Positions 1 through 6,821 of a stretch of 64,000 nt of DNA are shown here, in pieces (within the stretch, counting starts at the first letter, position 1; the number at the start of each line of letters is the position of its first letter). Origin of the DNA: Cohaesibacter gelatinilyticus (GTDB taxonomy: Bacteria > Pseudomonadota > Alphaproteobacteria > Rhizobiales > Cohaesibacteraceae); assembly GCF_900215605.1 (NCBI RefSeq), contig NZ_OBEL01000005.1:1-64000 (forward strand), read 5' to 3'. The position numbers and the translations under genes are program-made. The notes beneath the pieces were generated by a model, which had not been told where the DNA came from, did not search any database, and was given only the letters and a program-made list of their open reading frames with translations.

Positions 1-756
1 ATGAAAAAGGCCTCATAGAAGACCGCACTCGATTTACTTGGCTTATAATCAGAAAACGCTTGCATCACGGACGGCAACCATAGAAGTGGTTTAGTCGTGT
101 GATTTGCCTTCGGTTTGTCCGTTTGAGCACGTCATCAGCTAGTGGGCAAAAATAAACTTTTCCATTGTATTTGCACCAATCCCAGCGTTCTTCACACCCA
201 GACGAACTGGGGCTGAAGAGTGCATCATGTTGGTACATTTTACAGTGCACATATAGTATCTAAGCTAGGTATCACATGCGTTCTCTCTTGACTAACGTAT
301 TGAACAAATTAACAAAAAGTGATAACGGTTACACCGCAGGAGATCATCAAGGTTTTCTCTGTCTCTCCGCCATCTTGTCTTTCGTCCTGCCATCGACCAA
401 CCCAAGGCGCTTGGGCTTTGAGTTTGAACCTTGTTCTTCACTCTCCACTATCTGCGACAAGATGGCAAAAGCTGAATATCCTCTCACAATTCAATAGCTT
501 GATTTGACTGTTATGATGTATTTTTGAATGCATCAAGCATCAATGCCCGCTCGAAAATTCAGGCACATTCTGTCGTGTCTGTGCTGTGATTCCATGCGGA
601 AATTCTTCAAATACAGAATTTGCCCCGCCCTTTTGCGCGCAAATGCCTCGTGCCCGGGTGAGGGATTGTTTGGAGTGGTCATCTATTATTCTGCTGACTA
701 GTAATGGTCTTAAGGGGCATCCATGGAATTGGCTTGGAGTTTGTCCAACGGTATTT
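1..756. other. non-coding stretch, nothing recognised
   Basis: This stretch lies downstream of the small cytochrome gene at the end of the minus-strand S/N-oxide respiration operon. The only open frames (about 60 to 120 codons) overlap one another, have no convincing ribosome binding site and resemble no family I know. No tRNA, repeat or insertion-sequence end was seen. It may hold the 3' end of the operon transcript. The base composition looks looser than in the neighbouring genes. Confidence 0.5.
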
Positions 757-1404
757 CTAATGTCCGTCTGTAATATCCATGGCCCGGTATTGCAGAAATT
801 TCAGGATTTTGCGTTGCTTGGCTTTGGGCAATCCGGTTCTGGGACCCATGACCTTGATGTGGCTGCCCCATTGATTGACAGTATAATGGTGCGGGATTCT
901 CAGTTGATGGCACTTGTTGCAATTGGTCGTGAAAAGTGTTTCTGCCTCGATCCATAGGGATGTATCGCTCGAGACGAGGCTATCGCTTTTGATCCAGCCT
1001 TGAAAGGCAGCCTGTATCCAAAGCAAATCCGTGTCCGGATCTTGCCATCGCGAGAGTTCAATCATGCGAGATGTTGCCGATTTTTTGAGAACAAGATCGA
1101 TGATCCGTTTACCGGGTTTCGCATAGAGAACCCGTTTTGCCCCTGATTGGTGCCAGCCGGTTATTTCAAGCAAGCTTTCGTCATTGCGCTGCGTCAGCAC
1201 TTTCACTCGGGCTGCAAACATGACCCGACCTGCGGTTTTTTGTGCACCATCGATGCGGATGCTGGTCTCATGGCGGACGAAAGAAGACAATGTTGGAACC
1301 TGCTCTGCGCAAACTGATTGCATTGGAAAAACAGAGAATGTCAGGAACAAACCGATCATACGGAATGCTGGGGGAAGAGCTGATGGGTGCAGAAGGAGTG
1401 ACAT
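757..1404 (-). CDS. periplasmic monoheme c-type cytochrome resembling the TorC C-terminal domain
   Basis: This 215-residue protein has an N-terminal hydrophobic export signal (about residues 1-33, ending VCAE) and one heme motif, CNKCH, at residues 162-166. From about residue 60 to the end it parallels the C-terminal part of the TorC-like protein encoded at 4760-5932. Shared features are a DxDTxLxW stretch, a W(I/V)xxDxL stretch, the CxxCH motif followed by NQW, and a closing KFLQ/KYLQ helix. It is therefore a free-standing copy of the TorC heme domain, without the tetraheme NapC-type part. The start has a good ribosome binding site (AGGAAG, 7 nt spacing). It is the last gene after torD and torA, separated from torA by a strong hairpin. 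Likely role: periplasmic electron carrier or modulator for the oxide reductase. The family assignment is fairly sure; the role is inferred. Confidence 0.75.
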   Translation of the reverse strand: MSLLLHPSALPPAFRMIGLFLTFSVFPMQSVCAEQVPTLSSFVRHETSIRIDGAQKTAGRVMFAARVKVLTQRNDESLLEITGWHQSGAKRVLYAKPGKRIIDLVLKKSATSRMIELSRWQDPDTDLLWIQAAFQGWIKSDSLVSSDTSLWIEAETLFTTNCNKCHQLRIPHHYTVNQWGSHIKVMGPRTGLPKAKQRKILKFLQYRAMDITDGH

Positions 1405-1432
1405 TGCAACACTTCCTGATCAAGAGAAATGA

Positions 1433-1458
1433 CAAGGGGGATCGAATGATCCCCCTTG
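1433..1458 (-). terminator. hairpin between torA and the small cytochrome gene
   Basis: A perfect 11-bp stem (CAAGGGGGATC paired with GATCCCCCTTG) encloses a 4-nt loop in the 81-nt gap after the torA-like stop codon. No clean T-run follows on the minus strand. It may therefore be a partial terminator or an mRNA-stabilising stem that separates expression of the reductase from the downstream cytochrome. Confidence 0.6.
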
Positions 1459-1485
1459 CTGCCGGTTTTGGAGGACGTGGCATAT

Positions 1486-3951
1486 TCAAGCTTCTTTTGG
1501 TGTCTTGAATACCTTGACCTCGGGGAGCCCACCTACATATTTCTCGACATCTGCTATGCCGGTATGTCCACAATTGCCTTGGGCAAGTTTGGATGTACCC
1601 AGATCTGGCGTCAGGCAATTCACATCACCATATGCATCAAGGCTACCGGCCTGTCCTGCATCCACAGGATCAAACCAACCCCCTTCATAGACCCGAATGA
1701 CACCGGGGCGAATATCATCGCTTACAATGGCGCCAGTCAGGATCTGGCCGCGATCGTTGAACACGCGCACCACGTCACCGGATGCGATACCACGCGTCTT
1801 GGCGTCCTCGGTATTGATCACACATGGTTCGCGATCGGCAATTGCATACCCTTCGCGCAAGATGGTTCCGCAAAGCTGTGAGTGCAGGCGATCTTGCGGA
1901 TGACCGGAATTGATATGCAGTGGATATTTGGCATCCGGTCCGTCAATGCGCTCAATTGGCTCCATCCAGGTTGGATGTGGGGGGCAATCATCATAGCCCA
2001 TTTTTTCAATATTCTTGGAATAGATCTCGATCTTGCCGGAAGGCGTTCCAAGAGGTTCAAGAAGTGGATCTTCCCGATAATCGGCATAACGCACAAAGGC
2101 TTTTGCCTCATCTGTTGCTGGAAATTCGACAATACCCTCTTTCCAGAAACTCTCGAAATCCGGAACTTCGATATTCTTTGCTTCTCCCTGCTTCACGGCT
2201 TCATCATAGAAGGACTTGATCCATTCCAACTCGTCCTTGCCTTCGGTGAAAGCATCTTTCTTGCCAAGGCGGTCGGCGATTTCGGCAAAGATATCAAAGT
2301 CATTGCGGGCTTCGAAGACAGGGTCGATAACCTTCTTCATCGCCAGAATGGCTTTCAGCGAATAATCACCGATATGCTCGATATCATTGCGCTCGTAAGA
2401 CGTGGTAGCCGGAAGAACAATGTCGGCATGACGGGCTGTTGCGGTCCATTGGAAGTCCTGAACAACCACCGTTTCCAGCTTTTGCCAGGCTTTGATCATC
2501 CGATTCCGATCCTGATGATGTGCAAATGGGTTGCCGCCGGTCCAGTAGACCATTTTGACATCGGGGAACTTGGAGCGGGTGCCATTGAAATCAAAATCTG
2601 CGCCCGGATTTTCCAGCATCTCGACCACGCGAGCCAACGGAATGGAGGCAGCACCGGCATTGGTGAGCCATGCGGCACCTTCGACAGCCTTGCCGCCATC
2701 CGTGATACCCGGAAGAACAGGGCTGTTTGCGGATGGGGTGCCACCATTGGCATAATGATAACTCAAGCCAAAACCACCACCGGGCAAACCAATCTGACCC
2801 AGCATTGAAGCAAGGGTTACAAGCATCCAATGGCTCTGTTCACCATGATGTTGACGCTGGATGGACCAACCGCTGGACAGCATGGTGCGGTTGGTTTGGA
2901 ACAAACGGGCCAACTCTTTGATTTGATCGGCTGGAAGGCCGCTGATTTCTGAAGCCCATTCCGCGCTCTTGGCAATACCGTCGCTTTCACCGGTCAAGTA
3001 TGGCACGAACTTGTCGAAGCCTGCGGTATATTCATCCAGGAAATCGACGTCGTGGAGCTCTTCAGTATAAAGGGTGTGGGCCATACCGAGCATGATGGCA
3101 ACATCTGTATGCGGTTTTGGAGCGATCCATTCCGCATCAAAGAATTTGGCAGTTTCCGTCCGAATAGGGTCGATACAAATAACTTTCTTGCCCGTTTTCT
3201 TGAATGCTTCAAGATAGGCATAGCTATCATGATCGGCCACGGTCCAGCCGATCTGATTGGTCTTGATCGGGTCGGCACCCCAGAAGACGAGGACATCTGT
3301 GCTTTCAATGACAACTGGCCAAACGGTTTGTTGTTCATAGACTTCAAGGGTTCCCATGACATGCGGCATGATGACCTGTGAGGCACCGGTTGAATAATCA
3401 CCCGAGCTGTTTACGAAGGCACCATCCATCCCGACATTGAGTGCACGACGCAGCAGGCTTTGACAATTGTGAAGGCGGCCGGAACTCTTCCAACCATAAG
3501 AGCCTGCAAAGGTGCCTGCCTGCCCGTATTTTTCGCGCACACGCTTCAATTCACCAACAACCAGATCAAGGGCTTTGTCCCAGGAGACCCGGACGAAATC
3601 ATCTTTGCCGCGTCCTGCAACATCGCTACCAGGGCCGCCTTCAAGATAAGCACGGCGCACCATTGGATATTTGATACGGGTTGGTGAATAAACGGAATCA
3701 AGGATACCGGCCAATTGTTTGGACGGATGTGGATCCCCTTCCCAAGGTTTGATTTCGGTCCAACGACCATCCTTGACGACAGCGCGGAAGGCCCCCCAGT
3801 GCGAGCCGGTCAGAACCTCGCCATCGGATACGGCAGCGCGGGCAAAGCCAGGCATCAGAATGGAAGGAGCAAAGACACCTACAGCACCAAGCGCAGTTGC
3901 ACCTCTTAAGAAATCACGGCGAGATTTGTAAAATCCATTGAGTTTCGACAT
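1486..3951 (-). CDS. torA: periplasmic molybdenum S/N-oxide reductase (DMSO/TMAO reductase family)
   Basis: This 821-residue bis-MGD molybdoenzyme reduces TMAO and/or DMSO in the periplasm with electrons from the TorC-type cytochrome. The N-terminus has a twin-arginine signal (SRRDFLRG, residues 10-17, then a hydrophobic stretch ending FARA). The DYSTG motif at residues 185-189 places the molybdenum-ligand serine at 187. The segment SYGWKSSGRLHNCQ (151-164) contains a Tyr that matches the active-site Tyr known from Rhodobacter DMSO reductase and absent from E. coli TorA. An S-oxide reductase (DorA) is therefore quite possible. Gene order C-D-A also matches Rhodobacter dorCDA rather than E. 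coli torCAD. The start is preceded by AAAGGGG. The name torA is used for the family; dorA would be equally fair. Confidence 0.93.
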   Translation of the reverse strand: MSKLNGFYKSRRDFLRGATALGAVGVFAPSILMPGFARAAVSDGEVLTGSHWGAFRAVVKDGRWTEIKPWEGDPHPSKQLAGILDSVYSPTRIKYPMVRRAYLEGGPGSDVAGRGKDDFVRVSWDKALDLVVGELKRVREKYGQAGTFAGSYGWKSSGRLHNCQSLLRRALNVGMDGAFVNSSGDYSTGASQVIMPHVMGTLEVYEQQTVWPVVIESTDVLVFWGADPIKTNQIGWTVADHDSYAYLEAFKKTGKKVICIDPIRTETAKFFDAEWIAPKPHTDVAIMLGMAHTLYTEELHDVDFLDEYTAGFDKFVPYLTGESDGIAKSAEWASEISGLPADQIKELARLFQTNRTMLSSGWSIQRQHHGEQSHWMLVTLASMLGQIGLPGGGFGLSYHYANGGTPSANSPVLPGITDGGKAVEGAAWLTNAGAASIPLARVVEMLENPGADFDFNGTRSKFPDVKMVYWTGGNPFAHHQDRNRMIKAWQKLETVVVQDFQWTATARHADIVLPATTSYERNDIEHIGDYSLKAILAMKKVIDPVFEARNDFDIFAEIADRLGKKDAFTEGKDELEWIKSFYDEAVKQGEAKNIEVPDFESFWKEGIVEFPATDEAKAFVRYADYREDPLLEPLGTPSGKIEIYSKNIEKMGYDDCPPHPTWMEPIERIDGPDAKYPLHINSGHPQDRLHSQLCGTILREGYAIADREPCVINTEDAKTRGIASGDVVRVFNDRGQILTGAIVSDDIRPGVIRVYEGGWFDPVDAGQAGSLDAYGDVNCLTPDLGTSKLAQGNCGHTGIADVEKYVGGLPEVKVFKTPKEA

Positions 3952-4054
3952 CTCTGCTACCCCTTTAGTTTGCAGATGGATATGAGGCAGGGACTGATCA
4001 AAAGAGCGTGTGATGAGCCTTCTGCATCGCAGTAATTCCTGTCTAAAGCCTAGG

Positions 4055-4116
4055 TGTAAATGGCGTTCGCGAATGGCTTAAACAGGATGTAAAATCGCGT
4101 AAATGTAATGTAAACG
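4055..4116. promoter_or_regulatory. phased TGTAAA-type repeats upstream of torA, candidate response-regulator boxes
   Basis: The torD-torA gap contains TGTAAATG (4055), TGTAAAAT (4088), CGTAAATG (4098) and TGTAAACG (4109). The last three lie 10 and 11 bp apart, i.e. one helical turn. The same words occur before torC. OmpR/PhoB-type regulators such as TorR bind direct repeats of this periodicity, so these are candidate boxes that would give torA its own promoter. Assignment to TorR is inference. Confidence 0.5.
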
Positions 4117-4119
4117 TGG

Positions 4120-4767
4120 CTAGTTTTTAGGTTTCTGGAGATCGGCAAGCTGAATGTGCAAGGCATCTCGTTGATCTTTGAGCCAGCCCACAAGAGAGAC
4201 AGCTGCCGTGCCATAAAATCCTTCCTGATCATGTGCTTTGCAGGCACATGCAAAATCCGCTACCCAGACAAGCAAGTGATTTTCCAGGAATGCCAATTCT
4301 TTATCCGTGCTTCCTTGCTCACACAGATGGGCAAGCAAGGAGAGCTGAATGGCCAGATGATCTGCTGGCTCGGATGCCAACAATCCAGGCGACAGATCAT
4401 TGGCCAGCAGCAGGGCTTCCATTTTGCTGGCAGGGGCCTGATAAAGTCGGCCTGTCGTACCGGTGAAGGCCGATTCATAAGGCGGAACCGATTTCTTGCC
4501 ACCACTGCCAAGAAACAGGAAGGCAAAAGACGATGCCAATGAGTTGACGATTGAAGAGATCGGATCAGCTTTTTGAGCATATTCACGCAAGGCTTGCGCT
4601 GTAGGAGCGATCGCTGCAATTTCCTTCATTTCTGCAAGCAAACCTTGCCCCGTATCTGTGCGATAGAGAGCCAGAGTGGTCTCATCAATTTCCTTCGCAA
4701 ACAGATTGGCAAACCATTTGTAGAGAAAGATCCGCTTTGCTTGATCATCCACGATATGATTATCCAT
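4120..4767 (-). CDS. torD: TorD/DorD-family molybdoenzyme chaperone
   Basis: This cytoplasmic chaperone of 215 residues binds the twin-arginine signal and apo-form of its reductase partner until the molybdenum cofactor is inserted. It is an all-helical protein with the VPPYES motif and a following L-E-x(2)-L-rich helical core typical of TorD/DmsD proteins. I chose the ATG at 4767: it has GGAGG 11 nt upstream and overlaps the torC stop by 8 bp. The alternative ATG at 4797 lies deeper inside torC and lacks a ribosome binding site. The overlap implies translational coupling to torC. The gene sits between torC and torA, as in Rhodobacter dorCDA. Confidence 0.88.
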   Translation of the reverse strand: MDNHIVDDQAKRIFLYKWFANLFAKEIDETTLALYRTDTGQGLLAEMKEIAAIAPTAQALREYAQKADPISSIVNSLASSFAFLFLGSGGKKSVPPYESAFTGTTGRLYQAPASKMEALLLANDLSPGLLASEPADHLAIQLSLLAHLCEQGSTDKELAFLENHLLVWVADFACACKAHDQEGFYGTAAVSLVGWLKDQRDALHIQLADLQKPKN

Positions 4768-5932
4768 GATGCGCTGCGCCTCCGGTGTCTTTCGCATGGA
4801 ACTGAAGATATTTTTGCAAGAAGCGATATTGTTCTTTATCGAGTGAAATGAAGCGCTTCATGGCTTTCAGAATGCCGATCCACTGGTTGGCAAGATTGTG
4901 ACCCGGGTCGGGGCGGGAATGGCAGGTCGCACAGCTGGCGCTATACATTTCATCCGCATAGGACCAAAGCTGCTTCTTGTCAGCCAGCAGGTCATCCCTT
5001 GTGACCCATGCTTCAAGGGAAACCTGATGCCAAACAAGTTCGGTGTCTTCATCAGTTTCCGTCTTGATGCGTTTGATTTTGTCGATACTTTGTTTGCCAA
5101 GTGTTGCGGAGAAGATGCGTTGGCCACGCAAGGCGTAAATTACTCTGTCAACTTGGTCCTGTTGCCAGCCTTTAAGAGCAATCTTGACCAGATCACCATT
5201 TCTATCGAGAACTTCGACATCGGTAGCTGCCAGTAATTTACCTCCGGTTTTCCCTTGTTTTTGTGCGCTGTCCTCGTTGAGATAGAAGGACTTGGTTTGC
5301 AGCGTGACCAGATGATCGGATTTGTCGGCATCTGTTTTGGCCTGGATCACCAGATCCTCAAACAGGCGTTTATAACCTTGAGACATATCAGGCAATTTGT
5401 GGGCAATGCCTTTGTGGCATGAGATACAGGTCTGGTTTTCAGCCATCCCCTTCTTCATTTGCTTTGCCGCTTTTTCATGCTGCTTGTCAAAATCCATGGC
5501 ATCCCAGGAATGACAATTGCGGCATTCGCGCGAGTCATTGGCTTCCATTTCCGCCCAAACTCTTTGCGCCATTTCCAGCCGGTGAGATTCAAATTTTTCC
5601 TTGGTATCAATAGTACCTATCACCTTGTGATAGACTTCCTTGGATGCCTTGATCTTGCGAACCGTCTTATGAAACCAGTCTTTGGGAACATGGCAATCCG
5701 AGCAAATGGCCCTGACGCCTGAAGGATTTGAATAGTGCACGGTCTTTTTGTATTCTTGGTACACATTGTCTTCCATTTCATGACAGGATGTGCAGAATTC
5801 CAGGCTGTTGGTCACTTCCATCGCGGTGTTGAAACCACCCCAGAAAATAATGCCGAAGGAAAATGCGCCAACCAGCAAGACACCGATTGGATAGATCGAT
5901 GTTTTGCTCCACAATGCTTTCCATAATTTCAT
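4760..5932 (-). CDS. torC: membrane-anchored pentaheme cytochrome c, TorC/DorC type
   Basis: This 390-residue electron donor carries electrons from the quinol pool to the periplasmic reductase. One N-terminal membrane anchor (about residues 13-33) is followed by four CxxCH motifs of the NapC/NirT domain (C47, C77, C137, C169). A C-terminal domain carries a fifth heme (CATCH, C334). This 4+1 arrangement is diagnostic of TorC/DorC. AAGGAG precedes the ATG by 8 nt. It is the first gene of the minus-strand operon and diverges from the TorR-type gene. Phased TGTAAA repeats in the divergent region suggest control by that regulator. Its last domain has a free-standing homologue at 757-1404. Confidence 0.93.
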   Translation of the reverse strand: MKLWKALWSKTSIYPIGVLLVGAFSFGIIFWGGFNTAMEVTNSLEFCTSCHEMEDNVYQEYKKTVHYSNPSGVRAICSDCHVPKDWFHKTVRKIKASKEVYHKVIGTIDTKEKFESHRLEMAQRVWAEMEANDSRECRNCHSWDAMDFDKQHEKAAKQMKKGMAENQTCISCHKGIAHKLPDMSQGYKRLFEDLVIQAKTDADKSDHLVTLQTKSFYLNEDSAQKQGKTGGKLLAATDVEVLDRNGDLVKIALKGWQQDQVDRVIYALRGQRIFSATLGKQSIDKIKRIKTETDEDTELVWHQVSLEAWVTRDDLLADKKQLWSYADEMYSASCATCHSRPDPGHNLANQWIGILKAMKRFISLDKEQYRFLQKYLQFHAKDTGGAAHHG

Positions 5933-5983
5933 GATGACATCTCCTTGCTCCAGCCATCCGAGGATTTTGTTGCTGACAAGAGA

Positions 5984-6059
5984 TGTAAATGAGCGTTGTA
6001 AATGCCGTTCCGGACAAATATGAATGGTCTGTAGAATGCTTGTAAACGGATTGTAAAAA
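5984..6059. promoter_or_regulatory. TGTAAA-type direct repeats in the torC-torR divergent region
   Basis: TGTAAATG occurs at 5984 and 5997 (13 bp apart), TGTAAACG at 6041 and TGTAAAAA at 6052 (11 bp apart). The longer match TGTAAATG(c/g)CGTTC is shared with position 4055 before torA. This is consistent with binding of an OmpR-family regulator to both promoters. The regulator's identity is inferred from the adjacent torR-type gene. Confidence 0.5.
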
Positions 6060-6078
6060 ACGATCCTCAGGAACCAGA

Positions 6079-6792
6079 ATGATAGAGAAAGCGCATATCC
6101 TTGTTGTCGAGGATGAATTGACCAGCCGCTTGACGCTCGCAGGATATTTCGAGAAGGAGGGCTACCGGATCTCCACGGCAGAAAATGGTCAACAGATGCG
6201 AGCCGCCTTTGAAAAAGGTGATATCGATCTCATCATGCTCGATATTCGTTTGCCGGACGAGGACGGTTTGACGCTATTGAGAGATGTTCGGCGCGCTTCT
6301 GATATTGGCGTTATCATGGTCACCAGCAAAAGCGATGATGTTGATCGCATTGTCGCCTTGGAAATGGGTGCTGACGACTATGTGATAAAACCGTTCAATC
6401 CGCGCGAGCTTCTAGCGAGAACCAAAAATCTTCTCAGACGCCTGAATGCCGCCAAACCAGCCAAACCCGAGAGTAGGCAATTGCAGTTCGAGGGTTGGAC
6501 ACTTGACCTCGATCAGCGATCATTGACCAATCATGATGGGCAAGGTGTTCGCCTCACCAGAGGCGAGTTTGAGCTTCTGGCAGCTCTTGTTTCCAACAAG
6601 GGACGCGTTCTGACCAGAGACAGCCTGCTCGATCATCTCAATCACCGCGATTGGGATCCGACAGACCGCACGGTTGATGTGTTGGTTGGTCGCGTGAGGA
6701 AAAAAATTGAGCCAGATCCCAAAGATCCTGTCTTCATCATCACAGTTCATGGGATTGGCTATCTTTTTACGGGTGGCTCCAAACGCCATTAG
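6079..6792 (+). CDS. torR: OmpR-family response regulator, TorR type
   Basis: This 237-residue regulator has an N-terminal receiver domain (about 1-120; phospho-acceptor Asp in LIMLDIRLPDEDG; conserved Lys in VIKPFNP). A C-terminal winged-helix DNA-binding domain follows (about 135-235; ends with the GIGYLF motif). It is expected to receive phosphate from the hybrid kinase encoded at 6822-9179 and to activate the torCDA-type operon, from which it diverges. A ribosome binding site (AGGAA) precedes the ATG. Its 3' end faces that of the kinase gene, separated by 29 bp. The name rests on context as well as family. Confidence 0.85.
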   Translation: MIEKAHILVVEDELTSRLTLAGYFEKEGYRISTAENGQQMRAAFEKGDIDLIMLDIRLPDEDGLTLLRDVRRASDIGVIMVTSKSDDVDRIVALEMGADDYVIKPFNPRELLARTKNLLRRLNAAKPAKPESRQLQFEGWTLDLDQRSLTNHDGQGVRLTRGEFELLAALVSNKGRVLTRDSLLDHLNHRDWDPTDRTVDVLVGRVRKKIEPDPKDPVFIITVHGIGYLFTGGSKRH

Positions 6793-6821
6793 CTTGGTGA
6801 CCAATCAGACTTGGCTGCTGG

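Noticed and set aside
586-957. 123-codon plus-strand open frame
   Set aside because: It overlaps the 3' end of the small cytochrome gene in antisense, has no ribosome binding site and no recognisable motif.
1882-2808. 308-codon plus-strand open frame
   Set aside because: It lies wholly antisense to the reductase gene, has no family features, and reflects codon bias of the real gene.
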